64,000 nucleotides of DNA from an uncultured Candidatus Saccharibacteria bacterium (GTDB lineage: Bacteria; Patescibacteriota; Saccharimonadia; Saccharimonadales; HK-STAS-PATE-42): contig CALMQB010000002.1 of NCBI GenBank assembly GCA_937871805.1, positions 523,112 to 587,111 on the forward strand. Direction: 5' to 3'. Every line of letters begins with the position of its first letter. Position 1 is the first letter of the stretch. The position numbers and the translations under genes were made by a program. The notes beneath the pieces were generated by a model, which was not told the origin of the DNA, ran no database searches, and saw nothing but the letters and a program-made list of their open reading frames with translations. This document shows positions 1-8,649 of this stretch, in pieces.

Positions 1-506
1 AACTTAAATTTATGTTTAAGTAATAAGTTACTGAGGCCTTTGGCGGAATTCGGCCCGTAACCTAGCTTGAAATCTAGGATTGCTTGTTTGGTTATTCCGC
101 GATTTTTTAAATAGCTTAGAGCGTCGGGATTCCTGACCAAGCTGGTTTGAAAGTATTTTGTGGCTAGTTCGTTAATTTGAAAGATGCGTTTTTTGAGTTC
201 AACATCCTTTTTTTGAGCTTGGCTATATTCTTTAAGTTCAACGCCAGCTTTCCCTGCAAGGTGCTTTAAGGCTTCGCGGAAATCCATGCCCTCAACTTCC
301 ATTACGAAGCTGAAGATATCACCACCTTTACCGCTTGAAAAATCATGCCAGATTGCTTTTTCTGGAGAGACAATAAAGCTGGGAGTTTTTTCGTTGTTGA
401 AGGGGCTGAGGCCCTTATAATTTCTACCTGCACGTTTTAGTTCGACGTACTCTCCGACGACGACTTCTATGGGTAGGCGTTGTTTGATCTCTTCTTTAGG
501 CTCCAT
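1..506 (-). CDS. dnaG: DNA primase DnaG, N-terminal part (runs off the window)
   Basis: This is the first 168 codons of bacterial primase, which makes the RNA primers for replication. The reading frame from the ATG at 506 gives the family's N-terminal block (KRAGRNYKGLSPFNNEKTPS, then a segment with GKGGDIFSFVMEVEG), followed by the start of the linker to the TOPRIM core. In ordinary DnaG this block is a CHC2-type zinc finger (LCPFH ... HCFGCG). Here every metal ligand is replaced: SPFN instead of CPFH, and HDFSSG instead of HCFGCG, so the fold is kept without zinc. The 3' part lies outside the window. The start is preceded at 517-522 by a -10 box (TATACT on the minus strand) only 10 nt away, so the mRNA is probably leaderless. 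An AAACTTAA word fills the gap between that box and the ATG. Confidence 0.9.
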   Translation of the reverse strand, partial: MEPKEEIKQRLPIEVVVGEYVELKRAGRNYKGLSPFNNEKTPSFIVSPEKAIWHDFSSGKGGDIFSFVMEVEGMDFREALKHLAGKAGVELKEYSQAQKKDVELKKRIFQINELATKYFQTSLVRNPDALSYLKNRGITKQAILDFKLGYGPNSAKGLSNLLLKHKFK

Positions 507-738
507 CTTAAGTTTAAGTATAGCCTATCTGGGGAAACTCAAAATCTGCTACTCTTTGCCTTCCTCGAGGTCTGTTTGTTCCGTTGGCGGCATGCATAAT
601 CTACGGTCTGGATTGCAAACGTCACAGACCTTTCCACCCAGTTCAGAAGCTCTGTTTGTCGCCACTAGATCAGAGTGTTCGCTACTTTCTGTGTATCTAA
701 AATCAACACTTTGACCACCTTTTGTTTCGTATGAACCC

Positions 739-1032
739 GTCATCCTAAGCTTGCCGAAGGATCTGAGCTAGACGGTTTTATCTAGTGTTACTTTTCTGCT
801 TGAACAGAAAAGTATCCAAAAGATTCAAGATTTTAGAATGGCTTACCACCTATGTACGCTAGTGCCCGCGGACCTTTGGCCATGGCTGAAATCATCCGAA
901 GCGGAGATGATTTTTCTTTTGCCATCTCGACCGTAGTTGAGAGATCTCTGGATTTGAGTTGGAAATTTTTTGACTCAATTTAGCTTCATTTGTCTGATTT
1001 AGATTTGTCATCCTGAACGGAGTTGTAGGATC
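739..1032. repeat. REP-like dispersed inverted repeats, left cluster
   Basis: Three units share the layout GTCAT + CCTGA/CTCGA ... TCGAGG/GGATC with a centre of about 10 nt. Examples are GTCATCCTAAGC...CGAAGGATC (739-764) and GTCATCCTGAACGG...GTAGGATCC (1007-1032). Related units flank the other side of valS at 3641-4123. They resemble the short intergenic palindromes seen in many bacterial genomes and often mis-called as small proteins. Confidence 0.6.
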
Positions 1033-1069
1033 CAGTATTATCAATTTCTGGGGGTTAAGTTTAAGATGG

Positions 1070-1075
1070 TATAAT
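1070..1075 (+). promoter_or_regulatory. Extended -10 promoter of valS (TGGTATAAT)
   Basis: TATAAT preceded by TGG gives an extended -10 element. Its last base is 9 nt before the valS ATG, so transcription should begin about 2-4 nt before the start codon. No Shine-Dalgarno sequence fits in that leader. Confidence 0.65.
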
Positions 1076-1084
1076 TTTTAGTAT

Positions 1085-3616
1085 ATGAAATTAGCGAAGA
1101 CTTATGAGCCTCAAGCGTATGAGGCAGATATTTATAAACTGTGGGAGGCGAGTGGAGCTTTTGAGCCAAGTGGTGATGGTGAGCCGTTTGCGCTGATAAT
1201 GCCTCCACCAAATGCCAATGCGGCGCTGCATTTAGGTCAGGCAACTTATGTAAAGCAAGATCTTAAATCTCGCTATGAACGCCTAAAAGGCAAGCGGGTT
1301 TTATATCTTCCAGGTGCTGATCATGCTGGTTTTGAAACTTGGTATGTTTTTGAAAAAGAGTTGGCAAAAGAAGGCAAGTCAAAATTAGATTTTAATGATG
1401 ATGAACTTTACAAAATGACTTACGATTTTGTGGTTAAGAATATGGGAATGGCCAAGAATTCTTACCGCAGACTGGGCTTGAGTTGTAGCTGGGATAACTT
1501 CACGTTTACGTTAGATAAAAAAATCACTAGCAAAGTTAAGCTCATCTTCAAAAAGATGTGGGATGAGGGTTTGGTTTATAGAGGTAAAAGGCTAGTTAAT
1601 TTTTGTACATACCATGGAACAAGCTTCAGTGATATCGAGGTTGAATATGATGATAAAAAGACGGGTCTTTACTATATAAAATATGGTCCGTTTGAGATTG
1701 CGACAACTCGTCCGGAAACGATTATGGGTGACACTGCGGTTGCGGTTCACCCGGATGACGAACGCTATAAAGAGTTCGTCGGCCAAGAACTAGAAATTGA
1801 GGGTCCGGATGGGGTATTTAAAGTTAAAGTTGTTGCAGATGATGAACTAGTTAATCAGGAATTTGGTACTGGGGTAGTGAAGATAACTCCAGCGCATGAT
1901 TTTAATGATAATGATTTGGCGACGAGGCACGACCTTCCGGTTATTGAGGTAATTGGTAAAGACGGGAAGATGAATAGTAATGCTGGTCGCTTTGAGGGGA
2001 TGACGGTTCTGGATGCGCGTGAAGCAGTGGTTGAAGCCCTCAAAGAAAAAGGCTTGTTAATTAAGGTTGATGAAGATTACGTTAACAGGGTTGGGGTTTG
2101 TTATAAGTGTAGAACAACGATTGAGCCATTAATGATGGAGCAGTGGTTTGTGGATATGAAACCTCTTGCTAAAAAAGCGATTACAGCAATTGAAGCAGAC
2201 GAAGTTAAGTTTAAGCCGGAAAATAGAAAGCAGATCGGTTTAGATTATTTAAATAATATTCGTGATTGGAACATTTCGAGGCAGATCCCTTGGGGAATTC
2301 GAATTCCAGCTTTTTATAACGCGGAGCTTGATAAATGGATTTATAGCGATGAAGACGTCAGCGAGGTTGAAGTGGATGGAAAAACTTACCTCCGAGATAG
2401 AGATACGTTTGATACTTGGATGAGTAGTTCGCAGTTCCCGTATTTGGCTTTAGAATATCCTGAAAATGAGGAGTTAAAAGAGTTCTTCCCAACGAGTTGG
2501 ATTCATATGGGGCGAGAGATTTTTGGTTTCTGGGGCTTAAGGATGATTATGATGAGCCTGCTAGTTAACGATCAAGTTCCGTTCAAGACTCTGTATGTAA
2601 ATGGGAATATTCGTAGCGAAGATGGTCGGAAGATGAGTAAATCTTTTGGGAATAATATTGCTGCAGCTGAGATGCTTGATGAATATGGTTCAGATGCAAC
2701 TAGGATGGGGATGATTGCAATAGATAGTAGCCCTGGGAGCGATAAAGCTTTTAGTCGGTCTAAACTCGTTGCTGGAAGAAACTTTGCGAATAAATTATGG
2801 AATATTGCCCGTTTTACAGATAATCTGCTTGATGAACGTAAGCTGAAGGTTTCTGAAGTTCGCGATCCGACTTTAAAGTTTGCTGCTGACCACTGGATAG
2901 TCTCTGAGATAGAGGTTGCCAGGAAGAAGATTGAGTACTTGTTAGATGGGGATGATTTCGGTGAGGCTTTTAACAGAGTCTACGATCTGGTTTGGAATAA
3001 ATTTGCTGATTGGTATTTAGAAGCTAGTAAATCTGAATTAAATTTAACTGTTTTAGCTTGGGCTCTAGATACAGTTTTAAAGTTGGCGCATCCGTTTGCT
3101 CCTTTTGTGACGGAAACGATTTGGCAGGGCCTAGAATCTGAGAGTGAGCGGAGCTTGTTGGTTAGTGAGTGTTGGCCAAAAAAAGTTAGATTAGAGATTG
3201 ATGAAGAAGAGGTACTTAAGTTTAAGAACCTAATTTCTGCAACGGAGCTTGCAAGGAGTGTTAAGGCGGTGATTGGTTCTGAAATTGAAGTTAGCTGTAA
3301 AGATGAAAGTTTAGCGAGATTAACAGAGAATATGGCAGGCTTAAAACCCTTAAACAGTGAGGGCTCAGAAATAGTTTCGGAACTCGCAGTTCCAATGGTG
3401 GATGGTTGGAGTTTGCTTGTTTCTGGTAATAATCTTGAAAAGTATAGAGAAAAAATAGGGGAACGAATCGATAAGGTTCAGGAAGAAATTAAACGGTTAG
3501 AAAGCCGGTTAGCTAATTCTAGTTACGTGGAAAAAGCTCCACAAAAGTTGATTGAGGATAGCAGGTTAAACTTAAGCCAACTGCAGACGGAGCTTAAAGA
3601 GTTGAAGTCGCAGTAA
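1085..3616 (+). CDS. valS: Valyl-tRNA synthetase
   Basis: This class I aminoacyl-tRNA synthetase charges tRNA-Val. The 843-residue product has the PPPNAN...LHLGQ signature at residues about 41-52, a variant of HIGH. A long CP1 editing insertion carries ATTRPETIMGDTA near residues 206-218. DWNISRQIPWG lies near 395-405 and the KMSKS loop is at about 516-520. The C-terminal ~60 residues form the charged coiled-coil arm that contacts tRNA, so the protein looks complete. The length is slightly below the usual 880-950. The ATG at 1085 directly follows a strong -10 box, which argues for a leaderless start. The gene stands alone between two repeat-filled spacers. Confidence 0.96.
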   Translation: MKLAKTYEPQAYEADIYKLWEASGAFEPSGDGEPFALIMPPPNANAALHLGQATYVKQDLKSRYERLKGKRVLYLPGADHAGFETWYVFEKELAKEGKSKLDFNDDELYKMTYDFVVKNMGMAKNSYRRLGLSCSWDNFTFTLDKKITSKVKLIFKKMWDEGLVYRGKRLVNFCTYHGTSFSDIEVEYDDKKTGLYYIKYGPFEIATTRPETIMGDTAVAVHPDDERYKEFVGQELEIEGPDGVFKVKVVADDELVNQEFGTGVVKITPAHDFNDNDLATRHDLPVIEVIGKDGKMNSNAGRFEGMTVLDAREAVVEALKEKGLLIKVDEDYVNRVGVCYKCRTTIEPLMMEQWFVDMKPLAKKAITAIEADEVKFKPENRKQIGLDYLNNIRDWNISRQIPWGIRIPAFYNAELDKWIYSDEDVSEVEVDGKTYLRDRDTFDTWMSSSQFPYLALEYPENEELKEFFPTSWIHMGREIFGFWGLRMIMMSLLVNDQVPFKTLYVNGNIRSEDGRKMSKSFGNNIAAAEMLDEYGSDATRMGMIAIDSSPGSDKAFSRSKLVAGRNFANKLWNIARFTDNLLDERKLKVSEVRDPTLKFAADHWIVSEIEVARKKIEYLLDGDDFGEAFNRVYDLVWNKFADWYLEASKSELNLTVLAWALDTVLKLAHPFAPFVTETIWQGLESESERSLLVSECWPKKVRLEIDEEEVLKFKNLISATELARSVKAVIGSEIEVSCKDESLARLTENMAGLKPLNSEGSEIVSELAVPMVDGWSLLVSGNNLEKYREKIGERIDKVQEEIKRLESRLANSSYVEKAPQKLIEDSRLNLSQLQTELKELKSQ

Positions 3617-4136
3617 GATTGAGCCCGGGCTTTGAGCTTCGTCATCCTGAGCCTCCTTCTCTGTTAAAGCTACGGAGCACATGCTATCGAAGCGAAGGCT
3701 CCAGCATTATTTTTTGTATAAATCCTAGATTCCCAATCAAGTTGAGAATGACGCATGGAGGAACTTTGTCATCTCGAACGAAGTGGAGAGATCCAGTATC
3801 TTCGGTCAATAGAACGACAATGGAACTCTTTTTTGACTGGATCCTTCGACTATGCTCAGGATGACGGAGTTTGAAACTTAAACTTAATTCAAACTTGTAA
3901 ACTCTTATCCTAGCCCCTACAGAGGGAGAGGGATGGGAAATGGATGCAATGGAACCACTCTCCTGGATCCTTCGACTGTGTTCAGGATGACAAAAACTGA
4001 TGGGTAAATGAAGCAAAGCTGAGTCCAACAAGGTTCATCTTCGGTTCAGAGATCTCTCGGCAGGCTCGAGATGACAAGAACAATGGATTCCAGCTCAGAT
4101 CCAACAACCAGGCTCAGGATGACGGGGTGTTGGGTT
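3617..4136. repeat. Repeat-rich spacer between valS and uvrB
   Basis: No gene was accepted here. The spacer is packed with short imperfect palindromes in three flavours. GTCATCCTGAGC...GGATC occurs at 3641, 3838-3866 and 3965-3991. GTCATCTCGA...GAGATC occurs at 3768-3796 and 4049-4075. GTCATTCTCAACTTGATTGG occurs on the minus strand at about 3727-3753. A partial unit ends at 4123. Two overlapping AAACTTAA words lie at 3874-3881 and 3880-3887. Apparent ORFs of 81 and 115 codons here simply translate the repeats (HPEHSRRI-like peptides). Confidence 0.7.
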
Positions 4137-6185
4137 TTAGGTTTGGAGGGTTTTGATAGCGTCGCGGAGTTGAGCGGCGAGTTCAAATTGCAGGTTGGCG
4201 GAGGCGAGTTCCATTTGTGATTGCAAGTCGGAAAGCATAATCTTTTTTTCGTTGGGATCCATTTTTCCTTTAGAACTTTTTACTAACGTTAACGGGTCGA
4301 GTGCTTTGAGTTCTTCTTGTTGTTGAAGTTCTTTTTTGGTCATCCTTTTGCTATCAGGTGAGTTGATGATTTCTCTTAGACCTTGTGAGATCTCTTTTTG
4401 GACGCTGATTGGGGTGATTCCATTTTCTTTATTAAATTTAATCTGGAGCTTACGGCGTCGTTCAGTTTCGGAAATAGCACGTTCCATGCTGTTGGTAATT
4501 TTATCGGCGTACATAATCACTTTGCCTTCTTGGTGGCGGGCAGCACGGCCAACGGTTTGGACAAGGGCAGCCTCAGAACGTAAAAAGCCTTCTTTATCGG
4601 CGTCTAGAATAGCAACCAGGCTGACTTCTGGGAGGTCTAAACCTTCTCGGAGGAGGTTGATTCCAATTAGAACATCATAAATCCCAAGACGCAGGTCTCT
4701 TAAAATGTCGGTTCGTTCAACCGTATCAACATCACTGTGCAGGTAGGCGGCCTTGATATCCAGATCTTCCAGGTGGTCACTGAGGTCTTCGGCCATGCGC
4801 TTGGTGAGAGTTGTGGCAAGAATTCTCTGGCCCTTCTTAATTGTTTGGCGGATGACATCAATCAGATCATCAACCTGATTTGCGGTAGGTCGGATTTCGA
4901 TTTTAGGGTCGAGCAGACCAGTGGGGCGAATAATTTGCTGGGCGGGATGAGGGTCTTTTTCTAGCTCGTAAGGTGCTGGTGTGGCTGAAATGTAGACCGC
5001 CTGGTTGATGTGTCTATCAAACTCGGCAAAGGTAAGAGGCCTGTTATCTAGGGCACTAGGGAGGCGGAAGCCGTGCTCGACTAGAACCTCTTTTCTTGCG
5101 CGATCGCCATTATACATGCCTCTAATTTGGGGAAGGGTCATGTGGCTTTCATCAATTAATAGTAAGTAGTCGTCTGGGAAGTAATCCATGAGGGTGGCGG
5201 GCTGTTCACCAGGTTCACGGTTGGTTAGATAGCGAGAATAATTCTCAATTCCTTTAACAAAGCCAGTTTCGCGAAGCATTTCTAAATCATGCTCAACGCG
5301 CTGTTTGATGCGCTGGTGCTCGATAAATTGTTGGTTTTTTTTGAACTTGCCTGCCTGTAATTTAAGTTCTTGTTCGATGTAGCCGAGCGCACCTTTAAGT
5401 TTATCTCTTGGCGTGACATAGTGGCTTGAAGGATAGATTGTTAATTGTTGAGGGCTGGATATGACCTCTCCAGTTAGAGGATTGATAACTTTGAGGCTCT
5501 CAACTTCATCACCAAAAAATTCGATGCGGTAGGCAACCTCTTCACCCGCAGGAACGACATCAATGACGTCACCTTTAACGCGGAATGTTCCACGTTCCAT
5601 GGCGTAATCATTACGTTCATACTGGATGTCGGTTAAATGTCGCAGGAACTTATCATACTTTCTTTGCTCACCAAGCTTAATTGTTAATGCCATGGAGCCG
5701 TAATCTTCGACAGAGCCAATTCCATAAATTGCAGAAACCGAGGCAATAATAATAACATCTCTTCGAGATAGCAGTGAAGAAGTTGCGGCGTGACGAAGAC
5801 GATCAATTTCTTCGTTAATCTTAGAATCTTTCTCGATAAAGGTGTCGGAGGAGGCAATATAGGCTTCAGGCTGGTAGTAGTCGAAGTAGCTAACGAAGTA
5901 GTGAACAGCATTTTCTGGAAAGTAAGAGCGGAACTCAGCGTAAAGTTGAGCGGCAAGGGTTTTGTTGTGGGAGATAATAAGCGTTGGCTTGCCGGTTTTT
6001 TGAATTAAGTTGGCCATGGTGAATGTTTTACCTGAGCCGGTAACTCCGAGGAGGACCTGCTCTTTTTTACCAGAGTTTAAGCCTTCCATAAGTTGTTTGA
6101 TGGCGGAGGGCTGGTCACCGGTCGGCTGATAGGCAGAGTTAAGCTTAAACTTATTCTCTTTACTAGGAGTTTTGGATGTTGTCAT
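4137..6185 (-). CDS. uvrB: Excinuclease ABC subunit B
   Basis: UvrB is the damage-verifying helicase-like subunit of nucleotide excision repair and is loaded by UvrA. The 682-residue product has Walker A (GVTGSGKTF, about 47-55), the beta-hairpin region YFDYYQPEAYI (about 100-110) that clamps DNA, the DEXX-like motif LLIDESH, and helicase motifs GINLLREGLDLPEVSL and QTVGRAARH. The C-terminal UVR domain that binds UvrC is also present. Length matches the family. A minus-strand TAAAAT box ends 7 nt before the ATG. No other uvr gene lies in this window. Confidence 0.97.
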   Translation of the reverse strand: MTTSKTPSKENKFKLNSAYQPTGDQPSAIKQLMEGLNSGKKEQVLLGVTGSGKTFTMANLIQKTGKPTLIISHNKTLAAQLYAEFRSYFPENAVHYFVSYFDYYQPEAYIASSDTFIEKDSKINEEIDRLRHAATSSLLSRRDVIIIASVSAIYGIGSVEDYGSMALTIKLGEQRKYDKFLRHLTDIQYERNDYAMERGTFRVKGDVIDVVPAGEEVAYRIEFFGDEVESLKVINPLTGEVISSPQQLTIYPSSHYVTPRDKLKGALGYIEQELKLQAGKFKKNQQFIEHQRIKQRVEHDLEMLRETGFVKGIENYSRYLTNREPGEQPATLMDYFPDDYLLLIDESHMTLPQIRGMYNGDRARKEVLVEHGFRLPSALDNRPLTFAEFDRHINQAVYISATPAPYELEKDPHPAQQIIRPTGLLDPKIEIRPTANQVDDLIDVIRQTIKKGQRILATTLTKRMAEDLSDHLEDLDIKAAYLHSDVDTVERTDILRDLRLGIYDVLIGINLLREGLDLPEVSLVAILDADKEGFLRSEAALVQTVGRAARHQEGKVIMYADKITNSMERAISETERRRKLQIKFNKENGITPISVQKEISQGLREIINSPDSKRMTKKELQQQEELKALDPLTLVKSSKGKMDPNEKKIMLSDLQSQMELASANLQFELAAQLRDAIKTLQT

Positions 6186-6300
6186 TCTTCGTATTTTAAC
6201 AGAGATTAGATTCCGCAGGTTTACTTGGCAATAAAATTGACGAAATGGTGTAAACTTAAGCGTAGTGATAATCTAAACTTAAGATAAATAAGATCGTAAG

Positions 6301-8541
6301 ATGGCAAAAAAGAAAGCAGTTAAAAAAGCAGTCGGAGGAAAATCAAAAGCGTCTAGTGCTAAACACATAGTTCCGAATGGGTTCTGGCAACAAGTTTTAG
6401 CACTTCTGGCTTTGGTCTTTGCGGGAATATTATTCTTAGCAATTGCCGGAATTGGTGGCGGTGCTCCAAATGAAATTTTCAAAGCTTTAAGAAGCTTAGT
6501 TGGGCTGATTGCCTTTACGGTCCCATTTATAGTTGTCTATTTGGCGCTAAAAAAGATGTTTACAGAAGGAAATGTTTTACCAGTTAGTATGCACTTTGGT
6601 TTCTTCAGCTTTATGGCAGCAGCTAGTGCGACAATCGCAGTCTCTTTGGATGCTTCTACAAAAGTTAAAAACTCTGGTGGAGAAGTCGGAAAGGTTTTGA
6701 GCCAGTCATCTTTAAACTTTTTACATCCTGTGGCGGCATTCTTCATATTTTTAAGTTTAAGCTTAGTAAGCTTAATGTTTATTTTTAAGGTTCAGCCAAA
6801 GAATTTAGTACAATTTATTGGTTCACTATTTAAGGCAAGAGAGAGCTCTAAAGTTAATCCGCGCAAAAATGATGAAGATACTGAAGAAGCTGAAAGTTCT
6901 GGTTTTGGGTTTACTAAACCTACGAAGATTAAACTTAATCGTGGAGTAGAGGTGGAAGATGGTTCTGGTGAAACGCTTGGAGAGCTAGACATAAAAAAAG
7001 AGGCTGAACATTCAAGTTTCAAGGATCGCCTAAATTCTATTAAGGGCAGTATGACCGAAAAGCCAGAGAGCTCTAGTAATGAGGGTGAGTCTGCAGCTCT
7101 GACTGCGGCAGTAGATGCGGACTGGGAGTTCCCGAGTTCAGACCTATTGCCAAATAAAACTTTTAAGGCTGACGCCGGTGACATTACCAAGAACGCAAAG
7201 ATTATCCAAGATACGCTGGCGGACTTTAAGATTAAAGTAGAAATGGAGGAGGCTAATGTTGGGCCGAGAGTTACTCAGTACACACTTAAGCCAGCTGCTG
7301 GGGTTAAGCTGAATAAGATTACCTCGTTAGATACGAACCTTGCACTTAACTTAAGTGCGAACTCGATTAGGATGGAGGCTCCAATTCCAGGGAAGGGTGC
7401 GGTTGGAGTTGAGGTTCCAAATAAAAAATCGGCAATGGTCACAATGCGTAGTATTTTGGAAAGTAAAGAGTGGCGAGCGGCAACAGACCCACTAAGTTTT
7501 GCAATTGGAAAAGATATCGGCGGGAATGCGGTTATTGGTGAGTTAAACAGCATGCCACACGTTTTGATTGCAGGGCAAACTGGTTCTGGTAAATCTGTAA
7601 TGATTAACAGTTTGATATCTTCTTTGCTGTTTAGAAATTCTCCAGCAGAATTAAAACTTATTTTGGTTGACCCAAAGCAAGTTGAACTCGCCCCCTATAA
7701 CGGTGTGCCGCACCTTTTGACTCCGGTTATTGTGGAGCCAGAAAAAACCCTCTCTGCCTTGAAGTGGGCTGTTAATGAGATGGAAAGACGCTATTCTTTG
7801 TTAGCGGAATTTGGACATCGTCAAATTAAGAGCTATAACAACGATAAAAAGATTGAAGAAAAGATGCCATACATCGTGATCGTGATTGATGAGTTGGCAG
7901 ATTTAATGATGGTTGCAGCACGCGACGTCGAAGGTTTGATCGTGCGAATTGCTCAGAAGGCTCGTGCAGTGGGAATCCACTTGGTGCTAGCAACACAACG
8001 ACCAAGTGTGAACGTAATTACTGGCCTAATTAAGGCAAATATTCCGGCTAGGATAGCCTTTACTGTAGCTTCGCAAATCGATTCTAGGACGATTATAGAT
8101 CAGGGTGGTGCCGAGAAGCTGCTTGGGAAGGGTGATAGTTTAATGACTACAGCGCAGCACCCAAAGCCTAGGCGCGTTCAGGTTGCATTTGTTGATGATC
8201 CGGAGCTTGTTAAAGTGATTAATCAAATCAAAACGCAGCGTCCTCCGGATTATAATGACGAGGTTGTAGCCCAGCCTGTTCAAATCAACAACAAGGGCGG
8301 AGTCGTCTTTGATGACGGTGAGATGGGGGATAGTGATGACGATATGTATAACGATGCAGTGGTTGCAGTTATGGCAGCGGGCAAAGCCTCGGCCTCGTTA
8401 TTGCAACGGCGCTTAAGGGTTGGATATGCTAGAGCCGCTAGAATAATGGAAGAGATGGAAGAAAAGGGAATAATCGGCCCGGCGGATGGTTCCAGGCCAC
8501 GAGACGTACTGGTAAGTAAGGCACCAGACTCTGAAATTTAA
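6301..8541 (+). CDS. ftsK: DNA translocase FtsK/SpoIIIE
   Basis: FtsK is a septum-anchored motor that pumps chromosome termini into daughter cells and activates Xer recombination. The 746-residue product starts with a basic tail and then about four membrane segments (residues about 25-160). A linker rich in Ser and Glu follows. The motor has Walker A GQTGSGKS near 425-432 and Walker B YIVIVIDELADLMM near 523-536. The last ~65 residues are the winged-helix gamma domain (LQRRLRVGYARAARIMEEME) that reads polar KOPS-type sequences. The presence of gamma together with a Xer recombinase at 22.9-23.8 kb suggests intact dimer resolution. Two AAACTTAA words (6252, 6275) lie just upstream. Confidence 0.96.
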   Translation: MAKKKAVKKAVGGKSKASSAKHIVPNGFWQQVLALLALVFAGILFLAIAGIGGGAPNEIFKALRSLVGLIAFTVPFIVVYLALKKMFTEGNVLPVSMHFGFFSFMAAASATIAVSLDASTKVKNSGGEVGKVLSQSSLNFLHPVAAFFIFLSLSLVSLMFIFKVQPKNLVQFIGSLFKARESSKVNPRKNDEDTEEAESSGFGFTKPTKIKLNRGVEVEDGSGETLGELDIKKEAEHSSFKDRLNSIKGSMTEKPESSSNEGESAALTAAVDADWEFPSSDLLPNKTFKADAGDITKNAKIIQDTLADFKIKVEMEEANVGPRVTQYTLKPAAGVKLNKITSLDTNLALNLSANSIRMEAPIPGKGAVGVEVPNKKSAMVTMRSILESKEWRAATDPLSFAIGKDIGGNAVIGELNSMPHVLIAGQTGSGKSVMINSLISSLLFRNSPAELKLILVDPKQVELAPYNGVPHLLTPVIVEPEKTLSALKWAVNEMERRYSLLAEFGHRQIKSYNNDKKIEEKMPYIVIVIDELADLMMVAARDVEGLIVRIAQKARAVGIHLVLATQRPSVNVITGLIKANIPARIAFTVASQIDSRTIIDQGGAEKLLGKGDSLMTTAQHPKPRRVQVAFVDDPELVKVINQIKTQRPPDYNDEVVAQPVQINNKGGVVFDDGEMGDSDDDMYNDAVVAVMAAGKASASLLQRRLRVGYARAARIMEEMEEKGIIGPADGSRPRDVLVSKAPDSEI

Positions 8542-8573
8542 AGCTAGGCTAGATCTGGGTTGTCTGCAAAAGT

Positions 8574-8603
8574 TTGACTTGAAAGGTATATTTTTGGTAT
8601 CTT
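8574..8603 (+). promoter_or_regulatory. Promoter candidate for the surface protein
   Basis: TTGACT at 8574-8579 and TATCTT at 8598-8603 are 18 nt apart, a good sigma-70 arrangement, about 47 nt before the ATG at 8650. It leaves a real leader of about 40 nt, unlike the leaderless genes elsewhere in the window. Confidence 0.5.
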
Positions 8604-8649
8604 AGTATTAAGATTAATAGGTTAATTAAGGGAGTATTTTAAAGTTGCT

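Larger units (their letters stand above)
507..1084. other. Non-coding spacer between dnaG and valS with dispersed repeats
   Basis: No convincing gene lies here; the 64-81 codon ORFs in this stretch read through repeat sequence. It holds the divergent promoters of dnaG and valS. It also holds three short imperfect palindromes of the GTCATCC...GGATC or GCCATCTCGA...GAGATC kind, at about 739-764, 921-950 and 1007-1032. Two AAACTTAA words are present, at 508-515 and 1055-1062. Confidence 0.7.

Noticed and set aside
469..743. Two short ORFs between dnaG and valS
   Set aside because: One overlaps the dnaG start and promoter; the other begins within a repeat unit (GGATGACGGG).
3619..4031. Two ORFs (81 codons plus strand, 115 codons minus strand) between valS and uvrB
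   Set aside because: They translate the REP-like palindromes (peptides such as HPEHSRRI), overlap each other and have no ribosome binding site or promoter.
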